Shown: positions 13,101-26,391, counted from the first letter of the stretch. The stretch: 64,000 nt of DNA from Benincasa hispida (GCF_009727055.1 NC_052350.1:14761182-14825181), one strand, 5' to 3'. Numbers and translations are program-made. Notes: generated by a model from the sequence alone, not told the origin.

Positions 13101-14427
13101 GGAAAATCCAATATTGGATTTTTTTTCTCTCAAATTTCCACCTCATGCAACTTTAATTTCAATGGAAATTGAAGTGGTAACGAGCATGTTAAGTTAATTG
13201 CATGAAATTCATGTATATATTGAAGTTTTGAACTTCAATTAAGTGCTTCGTACAAACTTATCAGCTCCAGAAATTATGCAGAAATTATTCCATCCAAACC
13301 CTCTTCAATCTTATAAAAAACCAGGTCAATTCAGTGTTTCCACCATACAATCCTTGCAAGAGATTAGTAGAGAAGATCTCTGTGGTGGTCTACTTAAAGA
13401 TTGAAGCATCAATTCGTGGAGTTCAGTTGAAATTAAAGAGGGTTCATCAAAGGTATTGTGTTCAACAAGTCCTCTTACGTAATTGTATTTCAAAAGCATG
13501 TTTTAAACACAAACTAAATGTAATTAGAGTGCTTATTGATTCTGATTTTTTCTACTGCATGTTAGTTTACTCTATCATAGTTCCTTATCACTATTTATCT
13601 AACATACACGTGATTCTTACTTTCTATCGTATGCTTGTAGGCAGATGAAGATGAAGAAGATGATGAAACTAAAACAGAAGAGGAAGAAGATGAGGTTGAA
13701 GTAGATGCTGAAATAGATAAATAAGAACGAGAAAATGAAGTAGAAGAAGTTGAACCATAAGAAAATAAAAAAAGAGAAAGAAGATCTAAACATAAAAATA
13801 TGCATGTTTACATATGTGATGATAGACAATAATAGTACTATCATTGTCTATCTTTCAATGTTCTTCTTATGAACTCCAATTTCTTCTTGAAACAAATCAA
13901 TGAATAAGAGCAAATTGAGAACGAGAAAGAAGATGGAGAGCAGGAAAAGAAGAGCAAAATGAGGAGGAACAAGTCGAAGAAGAGCATAAGGAAGAGAGTG
14001 AAGAGATTCGCTTTCAGAATGAGAGACTAATGAGAAACCAGAAGCAAAAGCAAATTGTTGATGAAAAAGATGAAACAAAAGAAGAAACTGATAGTGAAGA
14101 GGATACAAACGAAGAGATTCAAACAAAAGGAAAAAAAAGAAAACAAAAGGGAAAGCAGTAAGGGGCAAGGGTAAAAAGTTTAGACCAAATGTGCTAGAAG
14201 ACACACACTTTCAAAAGGATAGACCAAAGAAATAGCGAAAACCAACCAAAAAAACATATGCAAAGAATATCAAGAAGAAACCTGAGAAGAAGTACGAAGT
14301 ACAACCTCGAACTTCAACTCGAGAATATGCAAAATTGATGACGGACATTGCTTCAAGCTTTAGTTTGAATATTTTTCAAACTCAGTTTCAACCTAAATCC
14401 CAATCCCAATCCCAATCTCAATCCTGA
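10162..14427 (+). pseudogene. DUF1985-type MULE gene with acidic tail, degenerate
   Basis: Exon 1 (about 10162-10666) gives a DUF1985-like domain: SSRYFLNIKMAKILNQ then FGLNEFCLVIGLKG, about 70 residues, followed by stops and frameshifts. Introns with GT-AG borders read as 10667-10840, 11159-11230, 11267-11399 and 11499-13640; the last holds a solo LTR. Exons 3 to 5 join in frame (QVENESQREIE / EIEMQTQQLEIEG... / ADEDEEDDETKTEEEEDEVE) into a Glu-rich tract. From about 13900 to 14427 a Lys/Glu-rich and then (SQ)n-rich tail ends the gene. In related plant MULEs a Ulp1-like cysteine protease follows DUF1985; I cannot find it here. Several in-frame stops mark it as dead. Confidence 0.6.
11670..13577 (+). 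mobile_element. Copia-type solo LTR (TSD TAGTT)
   Basis: A 1908-bp LTR with no internal region starts TATTGGAATGTCC (TG decayed to TA) and ends ...CTCTATCA. TAGTT flanks it at 11665-11669 and 13578-13582. It resembles the LTR of element O read in the opposite direction, including TGTCCTAAAC near the start and the TAGTTAGCTCGGGATTAATA region. It lies in intron 4 of the DUF1985-type gene, so it need not have broken the coding sequence. A single LTR with intact TSD points to recombination between two former LTRs. Confidence 0.85.
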
Positions 14428-14639
14428 TGGTAGAATTACTTTATACAATTTGTAAATCTTCAAATGTGACATTTTTTTTGTACTTAGTTTTCTACTTTAT
14501 ATAATTTGTAAGGTTCTTTCTATTCGTCGACAATTAACCACTTCTGAAATTTATAAAATTCACATGTTTTGTTCATTACTGTGTTCTACCATCACTATAA
14601 CTTTAACATCAATATATACTTGTTTATTCGAGTGGATTT

Positions 14640-15461
14640 ATATTAATAAAATTGAATTAAGATAGACAAACATAGAGCACTATTTTTGTCTATTTGAGAT
14701 AGAAACTGGTAGAGCACTATCACTGTCTATCTAAGATAGTCAGAGATAGAGGGTTATTTTTGTCTATCTCAGATAGATAGTGATAGAGGGTCATCTCTAT
14801 CTCAGATAAACAGTGATAAAGGGCTATTATTGATAAATTTGAATTAAGATAGATAGAGATAGAGTTCTAGATAGAGACAGAGCTCTATCTTTGTCTATCT
14901 CAAATAAACAGTGATAGAAGGCTATATCTATCTATTTGAGATAGATAGTGATAGGCTTCAATGGTAAACACCAATATCTGTTTCTATAGTTTCTATATCG
15001 TTTGCACTCTATATTTGTTTAGTTGAATGGATCTCAGAGACAGTATTCTACCATTGTCTATCTCAGATAGATAGAGATAGAATTGTCTCTCCATCTATCT
15101 TATATAGACATGATGGAGTTGTATCATTATCTATATGAGATGAATAACGATAGAATACTACTTGTTTATCCGAGTGGATCTATTATTGATAGCTTTAAAT
15201 TGAAGTAGACAAAGATAGAGCATTATCTCTGTCTATATGAGATAGACAATGGTAGACTACAACAATGAACAATAATATCATATCAGTATTTTTGTTGTTG
15301 GTAGATAATTGTTTATCATACATACTGATTTATGATAAACAATAATAATTTCATCAATATATACTTGTTTGTCTGAGTGGATCTATTGATAACTTAAAAT
15401 TGAAATAGATAGAGATGTAGCACTATCTCTATCTATCTGAGATAGACAATGATAGAGAGCT
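14640..15461. repeat. Second GATAGACAGTGATAG motif array of the MULE
   Basis: Same motif families and the same longer interleaved unit as the left array, downstream of the DUF1985-type gene. It is cut at 15466 by element O and resumes at 41281. Confidence 0.8.
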
Positions 15462-15466
15462 ATCAC

Positions 15467-18400
15467 TGTTGGTGTTGACAATCAACAAGCGGAAGCAATT
15501 TAGATTTTAAGCACTCTAGTTCCATCAATTTTAGCAATTTAGCAAGCATGGTCATAATAAATAAATAAGGTTTCAGAATGCTTACCTTTGAAGAACCTTT
15601 CAATTTAGTAACACCTTGCTTGTTTTTCCTCTCCAATTGCTTGTAGACCACTATTTGATATTCATTACTATTCTCTTGGACCTTAAATTGAGAGGTAGAA
15701 CTCAAAATGAGATTGAAATTTAAGGTACTCAGAGAAGAATTTCATATTTTTGGTGCAAGTGTTTGAGAAAACTAATTTTCTCACACTTTTCAAATTCTAT
15801 CCGGCTCGATTTCACCTAAATGAAAATATTTAGAAACAATTGAACATGCAATATGATTGCATTGAATATTGACACCAAAACACCAAGATTTAATGGAATT
15901 TAAATGTTAAAAGTAGGAAAAACCCACTTATTCAATCCATTTTTAACTCAATTAAAATTCAATTTTTTAAAAATTTTATTTTGAAATCTAATTCAAAAAA
16001 CAAAATTGGAAAAACAACAATATTAATTCAATAATTAATATTAAAAACCATTAATTTTAAATAAAATTAGTTCTATAATTAATTTTAAATAAAATCAATT
16101 CTTATTTAATTAAACAATTTAATTAAATAAATAAATTTATATTAAATATTAAATTAACTAAACACCAATTTTTTCATCATGAATCTTTATTAATGTAATT
16201 AATATCTAAATCATATTTAAATACTTTTTCAATTCTCCAATTCCGTTTAATTTAATAATTAAACGTTTAATTATATCACATATAGTTAATAATTTTCTTA
16301 AATCGAATTTGAATATTTCAAATTTACTCATCACGCTATTATAAGGTTTAATTTGTTTGTGAGTTAGTAGGGGGACCTAATGGACCTAAAGATCATGAGC
16401 TTCAACGAGATTAATGGGCTAAACTCTTTAAACTGAATTAATCAACATTCGTTAACTACCAGGTCACTCCACTAAAGCCCAATAGTTGCACTCATAGATA
16501 TATTTTTGTCCACTTGATTTAATCATGATCAATAAGTCGATCATTCACAGGTTATTCGTATTAACAGTTGGTTCAAAATTATCTTTTTACCCCTGTAATA
16601 CATCTTGCTCTTTAAGTCTCCATCGATCCACTAATGAACAATTGGTTTATGGTCCTATCAATAAACCGAGTCCCTTTTTCAGCTATAGAGAGGGCAGGGC
16701 CTCTTGTTCAAGATCAGACACTACAAGAAAAACCACATTTCTCGATGTTTGCAATTTTAAAGACTTGACATTTTTATGAAAAATGTCAAGAAATAGGTGA
16801 TTTTAAAGAAAAAACGTCAATTTTTTTTAAGGCAGAGGTTGTGCATTTTTTTCGGAAAATACACTACTCGACATTTTAAAAATGTCCAGTTTAATTAATG
16901 ATTTTTTAACGTGTTAAAAATGTCAAGAATATTAGCTAAATACTTTATACGCGTGCGATTAAAATTGGGCAGAATGCTGATATACAGGGTAGTGTTGCAA
17001 CGCTACGGATTTTGGCAGAAAAATAAAAACCATGCGCACCTCGCCCAAATAGTTTCACAACGCTATAACCTTGATATAAAAGCAGTTTTTCAGCCATTTT
17101 AGCAAAAGGAGAACATCAATTTGCTCGATTTTCTCTCCAGAATTCTAAATTTATGCACTTTTTCTTTAGTTTTTCACTTCCCTTCGATGCACTCTCTTAT
17201 TCCATGATCAATCTTGAAGAGATGCTTCATTAAGGTAAGTAAATTTAGTTTAGATTAGGTTTAATTCTTGATTTTCTTGGTTTTAGGCATGAACTTTATA
17301 TAATCTCTCATGTATATTCTCAAATCTCATAATAAATTCATGCTTAATATTATTATTGAATGAGATTGGATTTTAAACATTGAATTTTAGAGAACTTGGT
17401 CACTTTTCTTTAATTTAATGCTTGCCAAAGTTAGATATGTCAATATGACTATGTTAGGGCTTTTGAACTAAGTAATGCAAATGTGTAATTCTTGGTTATT
17501 GGGATTAATCTTGATTACAATTGTGCATTTTTAGTCTAGGGTTGCGGGCCTCTAGTCTAGGGTTTTCCTTCACTACGAACTTCTATAGTACTATATTCTT
17601 CTCCCTTTCCCCCCCTCTTTTTCCAATGATTAAGTTGAAAAAGAATAAGAGCTTATTGGACTTATTCACTGTCCATATTCTTCTAATTAACTTACAAAAT
17701 CTTTCATGGAATTGAAAGTTTTATAGGACGTTGTAGGTTTTGGTGCTTAAGTTTAGTAATTTTAAGTTATTTTAATCTATATGTTGTAGTTTTGGTATAT
17801 TATTTTATTGATGTAAGTGCTAAAAGCGACAAGTTCAAGGTGGGCTACGTTATTCTTATGGAGGCAAGAGCATAATGAGCGAGATTTGACTAGGATTACT
17901 TCATATGGGATTGATAGGTGTAATGTTTTTTTTTAATTGTTCATAGAGGGGATGGAGGTTGATTGTAGAATAGGAAATGTGTTTAAATGAGGGCTGATAG
18001 TTGTTATACTTTTGAAATTGTTCATATGGGATTGACTATAATGTTGGAATTGTTCATATGGGGTTTTCCATATTCTTTTAACTTAGAAATGCTTTATGAT
18101 GTTGTAATATTGACGATGTTAAAGAAGTGGAGTTTTTATAAAGATATTGGTGGAAATTTGGTTGATATATAAGATTAAAAATACGTGTATTATTTATTTA
18201 TTGATGAATGTATGTCATATATATACCAAATGTGGTTGTTGGATCAAAATACAGGAGCTTATAACTAAAAATGAAGATTACAGGTTATTCTAAAAACAAA
18301 AAATCACAAGCATGCTTGACATGTTGTATGTGTCAAGATTATAGACATTCTTGACATATTTAATAGGTCAAGTACTCCCATATTCTTGACATTTTTAAGA

Positions 18401-19321
18401 TGTCAAGTACGATATATTTTGATGTTTTTTCATTATCAAGTTAAAAAATATCTTGACGTTTTTTCATTGTCAAGAACGTTTATATTCTTGACATTTTAAA
18501 CATGTTAAGTATCACTATTCTTGACGTTTTAAAAACGTCAAGAAAATCCACATTCTTGACATTGGATTCCGTGATGTTTTTTAAAACGTTAAGAAAAGTG
18601 ACACTTGACATTTAAAAAATGTCAAGAAACACTGTTTTTGTAGTAGTGAGGAGTTGGTACTTAAGGGAACGACATATCTACTAACCCTAAAGTGGGTAGA
18701 AGTGAGTTCCATCTTACAGAACTATGTCCTCAACTATCTACCTGATCTTACCCATAAAATGGGAGGTTTATTGAGTGGCGTTGGTGAGTCACTCTCACCC
18801 TATGTAGATTAAAGGATAATCCTCAATAAACAGGAGTTCATAGTTAGCTCGGGATTGAGAACGAGTTACCTTAGGTCATTAGATAGAAATAGTCAATTTT
18901 AATAGTAAACGACATTATAAAGAAAAGTGACTATTTCGTGGCCTGGTTATGCAAGCATCTTTTACATAAGACGCCCCCACTCGCATGTCTCTACATGAAC
19001 GAATTAGGGATCACATCTTTTGTATCAAACATAAAGCGGGTCACATCTATAGTGTACTTTTAAAATTGATTATCCTTATACTTATACTTATAGACCGTTC
19101 TGGCTATATACCTAAACCTGATCCTATTTTATATCTCCACATAAGGTTTAAGTATTCATACTATAGCCAGGGGTTTGTTCAATTTATTGGATTTAGACTT
19201 TATAAGTACAATTTACATATTTAACAATAGTTTTATTAAATAAACCTTAATAATATCTTTATTGCTGATAGAATATGTTTAATTTTACAAACTATGAGTT
19301 TTTAGGACATACAACCCAACA
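15467..19321 (-). repeat. 3' LTR of element O, interrupted by a CACTA element
   Basis: It aligns by eye over its length with the LTR at 37709-41274 (shared openings TGTTGACAAT, GGAAGCAATTT and ATGCTTACCTTTGAAGAA; shared end AGGACATACAACC). Minus the 1930-bp CACTA element and its TSD it is about 1.92 kb. The purine tract beside its inner border identifies it as the 3' LTR of a minus-strand element. Confidence 0.88.
16719..18648. mobile_element. Non-autonomous CACTA (En/Spm-type) element
   Basis: The ends are CACTACAAGAAAAA and ...TTTTTGTAGTAGTG, the standard CACTA inverted repeats. The 3-bp flanks are AGA and AGG; the empty site in the sister LTR (near 38900) reads CTAGGAG, supporting AGG as the target. 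Both subterminal zones carry many copies of TTCTTGACATTTT with its inverse AATGTCAAGAA, the usual transposase-binding architecture of the class. No transposase reading frame is present in the 1.93 kb. Confidence 0.85.
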
Positions 19322-19879
19322 AACTCCCACTTAGACTAAAGCTCCAATGAGTTTACATATATGCAAGTATATACAATGTTGAGTATGAGAAAATAGATAT
19401 AAATACAATAAACTAGGGCAACAGATACCCATTAATTCTCCCACTTGTCCTAAATTTATCTATCTTGTAATCCTAGTCCGATTAGGCGACCCTCGTGAAG
19501 GAGATCAAACATGAGAATTTTCATGAGCAGCAGAAGGATCGTTCCAAATTCCATTCGAAATTGAACATACACAATTACAGTACAAAAACGAAAACTAACA
19601 GGTCATGCAACAACTAGAAATTACAACATGCTTACACAAAGAGTCAAGGGATAGAGTATGCATACCTTTGAAGAATCATTCTTCAAACTCCCTCGATCAA
19701 AATCAAGCGTCCAAGACAACAATACACAAATGCTCGAACACAACGACCGATACGACACGAACACAACAATCACGAGCCTAACGAACGACATGCCTAAACG
19801 TTTCAACCCTTAACGTGTCTTGTCCAAAATTAACTTCAACCTACCTACAACAACAACTGAAACAACCTCACCAATACCG

Positions 19880-20535
19880 ACTCAAACAGTCAACTTTCCC
19901 TATGGCCACGTTTGCCAGGAACTAAATCCTTGATAGAGGAATTGACGTGGTTCGTAGCACCTGAAACAAGGATCCAGGCAGAATCATCATTCTCTACCAA
20001 ACACGTCTCCAAGACCAATAAATCATATTTACTGTCTTTGACTTCCTCCTCTTTTGAAGAGTAGTGGGATCAGTATCAGAACCCAAATAAGCTCCAAGTT
20101 CCATTTCATAGAACACTTCTCGTCTACGAACTTCATTAGAGTCAGCAACACTTGCTTTCTCTAACTGGAGGTTAACTTGAGAACTGACACTACTGGTGTC
20201 TTTGTCATCCATCCCTTTGTGCTTAAAAGCAAGAACTGATGTTCAAACAATTCTTGCAACAAGTTCATGATCCCACATGCAATGACCATGTTCTCAACCC
20301 TTTTGTCCAAAGCATCAGGTATGCTAGCCAATATGTGAAGTCGGGCCAATGAATTAGCCTTCATCCACAACTCATATGCATTACGAACACTTCGTAGTGC
20401 ATTAAGGGTCGAGATTTGAGGACACTCCTCAACCATGAAAAACTCGAGATCGTTTACCACAAAATATATTTTAACGAAATCTTTCCACTGTATGAAATCG
20501 GTCAAACTAGAGGCATTTAACGAAAAATCAAACAT
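19880..20535 (-). pseudogene. Copia gag and start of protease of element X
   Basis: The minus-strand frame from 20535 gives a UBN2-type Copia gag: WKDFVKIYFVVNDLEFFMVE, ECPQISTLNALRSVRNAYEL, then ANSLARLHILASIPDAL. A frame change near 20200 leads into a linker. A third frame reads ENDDSAWILVSGATNHV (about 19940-19990), where the retropepsin DSG is changed to VSG. The reading then runs into the residual 3' LTR. The catalytic Asp change and frameshifts make it dead. Confidence 0.75.
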
Positions 20536-21259
20536 GTGGGTGAAAACACAAACACATTAACCTACATTAAGTTTTAAGTAAATACTCGTTGAAAAACATA
20601 ATCCATCTACGAAATTTAGCTATGAATGAAATCTCATCTTCCCAGCTAGGAAACTTAAAGAATGAAAGATCCTTTGAAGCTTGAGAGTATTAGGTTATCC
20701 CTACCCCGTGAAAACGTGTGGAGTGATAGGATTAAGGAGGAGAATCACCCTAGGGAAAGAATTGGAGAGTGAGAGATCGCCTCAAGGCATTATCAGATCA
20801 TATTGTATTTCCAACATTACTTTAATTATTTTTTGCACGGTTTTATCTTACATTTCTTTTCATTTGGTGAACATTCATCTTGTAATCATGATTATTGATC
20901 CAATGAAATCCATTCATTTGTTCTTAATCATAGCTAAATTCTCTAACGGGTTCAACAATGTAGATATCCTAGAGTTTTATGGCTTGAGTAATGCTTATGC
21001 TTCATATCGCTTTTTCTTATGCATTTCATTTGTTGATCTTAAAGATAAAAATTGTTAAGTTAAACTGTCCATTTAATTTAGCAATCTAGTGGAGTTTTAA
21101 TACTGAGAAGATTATGATATAAGTTGATGTCATAGAGAGATATAGGACTAAAAGCCTAAAAATAGGACTGCTACGTAACCTTAGAAATAAGGGACTATAG
21201 AATAAATAAACTACATGTGAATGAATTTAAGATCCAGCTAACCATAGAAATATATGAAG

Positions 21260-21835
21260 TGATAGAGTTCCAAGCGGAAGCATGTGGTCGCTTTGCTTCA
21301 ATTTAATTTCATGAATTAAAAATACAGAAATAAAATATAGAAGATTAAGCATGTAGAAACACAAGGAAGAAGAAGATTACCTTTGAAAGATACCTCTTTA
21401 AATCTTCTCTAATTCTTAAAAAAACAGCACGAACCGTTGTTTTTGTTCAAGACACCACTAATAAGACTTTTCTGCTATATCTCTGGCAAGAATCACTTTG
21501 TGGGAATCTTTTTTAAAGAAGAAAATTATATGGTTTTGGTAGAGAACTTCTTTTATGTGTTTTTTCTTTTGGGAAAGATTTCTTCACGTAAAAAAAGAAC
21601 TCCTTCAAACTGCAGAACTTATACAACTTAAAGGAGAGAGGGGAGAGTACCTCCTCACTACGTATCATTCTTCACTCCCTTGCATCCCTATAACCGTATG
21701 GGAGTTAAATTTAATTTAGTTAAATTAAATTAAAATAAATAGTTAAATATATATAAATATAAATATATCAATATATCAATATATCAATAACGAATTAATT
21801 TTAATTAAATATCTAACACTCGCAAGTGTACACGT
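21260..21835 (-). repeat. LTR-like fragment
   Basis: It begins TGATAGAGTTCCAAGCGGAAGC, the layout seen at the inner ends of other LTRs here, and continues through a purine-rich AGGAGAGAGGGGAG stretch. No partner or TSD was found. The surrounding 20.6-22.3 kb holds no gene I can support. Confidence 0.3.
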
Positions 21836-22338
21836 CGAAGTATTAAAATGTCAATAAATTGGGTACGTCCTTAAGGAAATTAGATATTAGATTTGACTAG
21901 CTATCAAGAAATCATCTTAACTTTGTTTAGGGAATTGAAACAAGATGGTTGTGTAAACATAAAACCAAAGAAAACAAATAAATGTTGAAACTAGGGAATC
22001 ACTTGACTAAGATGTCCTAGGGTATTGATCTCATCCAATATTGTTATGGACTCAAAATATTTTCTTTCAATTAAATCAATGTATCAATTTAGGCCTAGAA
22101 GATCTATGGTTCGGGTTTCCTCTTACATGCTTAACCCCTTTCTAATGTTTAAAAGCCAATTTTATTTTCATGCTTTTGAAATTAAAGACATAGCATTAAG
22201 CCTCTTCATTCTTGGCCTCTAACGTTTTCCTATCATTCTTAATCCACTCCAAATTGTAGCTTTCAGGTTTGTAACGTATTGCGCAATGCCATTGCACTCT
22301 TCACCTTCTTTTTCTCTTCATTTTTTTACCTTATGTAT

Positions 22339-23813
22339 GCATGTCTATACATAAATGATCAGGATTAGATCATCTAATTAAACACTACCACGAATGTTAT
22401 CTTGGTATTCTCAAGGTGAGAACCCAAGAGTGGTGGACTCTGGCTATTTTGGATTTTGAGGGAAAACTTAATGTAAAGGAGGGATTGGGAATTTTCACAA
22501 TAAATAAATAAATAAATAAAGTCACAGAACACTTTTGTCGTTTACACTTTCTCAATATCGATTAACCAAAATTAGCAAGAAGAAGAAGAAACTTTTTCTT
22601 TTCTACTTGCCAAACATAATACCACCATTCACCTACGTGGGAGGAGAGAAAACAAGAGAAAGGGAGTTATAAATCCCTTCCTATTTATTTAATGATAATA
22701 ATAAAAATATAAATATGATAACTAACTTATCATAATATATACAAATATAACATATAACCTATAGTTTTAATATTATATCACATACAATATAAACTATATC
22801 TTCTTTTCTATTTTATATGACATTTAATATAAATCATATTTATATTAAATTTAACAACCATGAATCCAATTCATAGAAACTATATTTGAATCTCATTCAA
22901 ATATTTATTTCCTCCCATTAAACTATAATGTATCAAATACATTATGACAATTTTATCACATATAATTGAAAAAACTTAATTATATCATATATAATTAAAT
23001 CCCTCTATTAATTTGAACATTTCAAATTAATCAAAAAATTGATTCTCAACTAAATCCCATTGAGCTACCAAGGGGACCTCATGGACCTGTAGCTTTAAGC
23101 TCCAACGGTACATGAATAACTAATTAAACTCTTTTAATTACATTATTCACCATCCGTTAACTGTGGGAACTCCACTAAAGACTGACAGCTGCACTCTTCA
23201 TACTATAAATATATTTCTGTGTCAATTGGATATAACAAATCAACAGTACGGTGACCCTTCACAAATTGTTCGTAAGTACAGCTAGGCCAAATTATCGTTT
23301 TGCCCCTGTAGTTACATTTAACTCCTTAAGTACCACTGATCCCTCTAATGAACAATAGATCATAGTCCAACTATGACTAAACCCCTCTAGGGCCAGGAGA
23401 TGGTATGGCGCCACATTGTTCAAGACCCGAAATCAGCCCTTAAGGGAGCAATTTATTTACTTACCCCCGCCTCGGGGAAGGAGTGAATTCTATCTTGTGT
23501 AGCTGTGTTCCCAACTCCCCAATCAGATGAATCCCTAAAATGGTAGGCTTATTTAATCGGCGATCTAGTCACTCTCACTCATACAAATCAAAGGACCACC
23601 CTCATAGGCAAGAGTTCACAACTCACTCAAGATTCAAGTCATGTTACCTATGGTCATCCTGGTGAAATGTAAGTCTATATCATGAACTGCGTTATATAAT
23701 GAGACCAAACATTTCATGGTCCGGTCTTATACAAATTCTTTTGTATAGAATATTCCTGCTGGCATGTCTATACATGAATGATCAGGATTAGATCATCTAG
23801 CACTTTACAAACC
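22339..23813 (-). repeat. Truncated Copia LTR fragment 'A'
   Basis: It reads in minus orientation like LTR D, with blocks such as TTACCTATGGTCATCCTGGT, GGGGAAGGAGTGAATTC and CGTTTTGCCCCTGTAGTTAC. Both LTR ends are missing. A 38-bp direct repeat containing ATGATCAGGATTAGATCATC occurs at both its edges (22339-22376 and 23762-23799). It lies in the leader of element X. Confidence 0.6.
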
Positions 23814-24087
23814 TGGTAAAGAAAATAAGCGAAATTAACATGAACCTCGTGTGACATCTAGTTTCGCAATGACGTTTCAAAGGTTTAGGACAAAAGCCAC
23901 CGAAGGGTGGTCAATTTATCCCTCCTCTAAATTGAGATATTTTCAACCAGCCATTAATACCAGAACAACTCTTGTTCCTATAATGATTAGCCATCATTGA
24001 TTTGGTCAAGAAATCATTAACTTACTTAACAATTTTTCATAAGTGTGACCCGTCATTTTAAGCCCTAGCAGCAAATCCGAAGGGGAA

Positions 24088-24498
24088 AATTCTGATTGGG
24101 GTAAAAACTAAAGTGACCCTATCCATTTCTGGAGTTCACCTTGATATTAACCAACTGTACAAAATCCATGCGAAGGGGGACACTCCGAGGGCATCACGAG
24201 GGAGTGCAAGAATGATCTCATGGTGCAAGCCAATGAAGGAGACCGCAGGACGTGTTGACACACACCCTTCACCTATTTACTATAAATACTCTNAATTCTG
24301 ATTGGGGTAAAAACTAAAGTGACCCTATCCATTTCTGGAGTTCACCTTGATATTAACCAACTGTACAAAACCCATCCGAAGGGGGACACTCCGAGGGCAC
24401 CACGAGGGAGTGCAAGAATGATCTCATGGTGCAAGCTAATGAAGGAGACCGCAGGACGTGTTGACACACACCCTTCACCTATTTACTATAAATACTCT
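24088..24498. repeat. 205-bp tandem duplication around a single N
   Basis: Copies 24088-24292 and 24294-24498 have identical length and about four or five mismatches, separated by an N at 24293. Each ends in CTATTTACTATAAATACTCT. This is leader sequence of element X, and a similar stretch occurs once in the leader of O (near 33390-33590). It may be a true tandem copy or two overlapping contig ends joined without collapse. Confidence 0.85.
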
Positions 24499-25539
24499 CT
24501 CAGTCCACTTTGATATTGACTCATGCAAACACCATGAAGGGGGATGCTCCCAGGGCCCCACGAGGCCAAACATGAATCTCACGACGTGAACATTTAGGGA
24601 GAAACGTGAGTGGAATCATTGACATATCATCTATATCTCTTCCTCCCACTGAGTATTTTATAACCTAGGGTTTAGTTTACTTAGAAAAAACACGGCTGAT
24701 CAACTGTCGCATGCTTGCAAAAAATCTATCCAATTCACCTTTCCAGGTAGGGGTGTTCCGTTTCCGTCAGCTTAAGTACCCCAACCTAGATAGAACCTGC
24801 CTTAGATAAAAGGTCCCTTATAGATAGATTTAATACAATTTTAATCTTTTATGCCAATCAATTTAATCCTATTAAATCGATTTAAAAGATTAAACTAGGT
24901 TGCTAATCCGATTAGAACCTTGAACATAGGTCTATCTCAATCCAATATTAAAACCCTTTTAAAACATGAGTTCGCCTAAGTTCACATGCAACTCTTTTTT
25001 TATCGATTTTAGTTCTAATTTCCATTATAACGCTTATAACAGAAACAACCAAAACCATCCACAACGCGAAGCAAACACATACAATGCATTCATAACTTTT
25101 ATAATAGCCTAAGTGTCATGCTCCCTGCGTTATTCATTCATTGCTACTTTTATATAACACTTATGCAACCAAGCAAACATGATTCCATTCACCCTTATAC
25201 TATAACTCTTATAATATAAAGATGATGCATGAAAATGCTTACTGCATTCATAAATATAACAATTATATTTCATGATGCATGCGCATGCTTTCTTGTAATT
25301 TCATCATGCCATTATAATACATGATGCATGAATAATTGCATAACCTAAGGTGGGTTTTAAATATATATGTCATACACTATGGCATATAAACCAACATACA
25401 TCTAATGTATATTAAATAAAAGTAGATGAATCGGGATAATTAGCCCCAAAATCCTCAAAACCAAAGCTAACTATTACAAATAGCAAAGAGTCTTTGGTTC
25501 AAACAGGCGAACTAGGTCTTGAACCGTCCGGTCGAAGTT

Positions 25540-26045
25540 CGCGTCTCCACTGATCATGTATCAACTCCGAGTGATCGCCTATACGGGAGAGTAAACGCTT
25601 TACTTAATCGTTTACTAACACTTCTTGAGCTAAATGATCATGTACCTTTGACTATTCGATGAAGCATGGGGTATGCGATTGTGTAGTGCGCAACGTACAT
25701 TGCAAGCCTTAAACGATCATCTAAATGACAAAGATGTGATGAAGCACAATCGTCTAAACGATCGCTGAGCAAGAGTGAGGTATCACATACCGGGTGATCG
25801 TGTAGTCAGTGACTATGCGATGAAGCATGCTAACTACACGATCATTTAGTGTGTGTGCCTTTTATTAAGTGATGACATCATATGCTCTATATGATCGTCT
25901 ACCTCCAGAGTCCACGCGATCGGGCAACCAACGCTATGCGATAAAGCAAACACTTTACCCCATCATTTAGTAAATACTATACGATCGCGTAGAAAAAACT
26001 ACACGATCGTTTAACCAAATCCCAATGATCGTTTACTTGAGGCTA
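25540..26045. repeat. Cluster of ATCGT-TTAG/ACGATC short motifs in the leader of X
   Basis: Degenerate copies of ACGATCGTTTAG/CGTGTAG-type words occur more than ten times in 0.5 kb (for example TACACGATCATTTAG, ACGATCGCGTAG and AATGATCGTTTAC). The same words recur in the 5' LTR of X (26825-27030) and in the solo LTR E (45555-45715). Outside this cluster the leader 24500-26378 is AT-rich and shows no gene. Confidence 0.6.
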
Positions 26046-26377
26046 CATGACACGGCCAACCCGTGGTCTTTTTCCTCGTTGAGAACTGCATCTCCATACT
26101 TCGAAAATTTATCACGAACAACTCAACAAACTCAAACACTTTGAATTACAGACTCAATTGCATGTTAATTATGTTAAAAAAACACAGGGGTCCTTACAAA
26201 TTAACACTTTATAATCAAAATAAAGCTTTAAACCTAGGCAATTAACCCGTAAACATTCATCAACACCATCCACAAATGCATTTAACACTTAAACGCAATG
26301 CAGAAATCTTAAAAACCCACCACAACTGTAAAAGAAGTTTAAAATAGAAGTGAAATTTGTAATATCATAATAACCTA

Positions 26378-26389
26378 GCTCTGATACCA
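26378..26389 (-). other. Primer-binding site of element X
   Basis: TGGTATCAGAGC on the minus strand, next to the inner end of the 5' LTR. This is the classic PBS complementary to the 3' end of initiator methionine tRNA in plant Copia elements. It fixes the orientation of X. Confidence 0.9.
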
Positions 26390-26391
26390 AT

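Noticed and set aside
13848..14204. 118-codon minus-strand frame, rich in Leu and Phe
   Set aside because: Antisense of the Lys/Glu-rich tail of the DUF1985-type gene; the hydrophobic look is a mirror of GAA/AAG codons.
20681..21058. 125-codon open frame on the plus strand
   Set aside because: No recognisable domain, composition of noncoding AT-rich DNA, and it lies antisense upstream of gag in a decayed Copia element.
24113..24513. Repeated plus-strand frame beginning MTLSISGVHL
   Set aside because: It is duplicated only because the underlying 205-bp leader sequence is duplicated, and it runs antisense to element X. No independent sign of coding.
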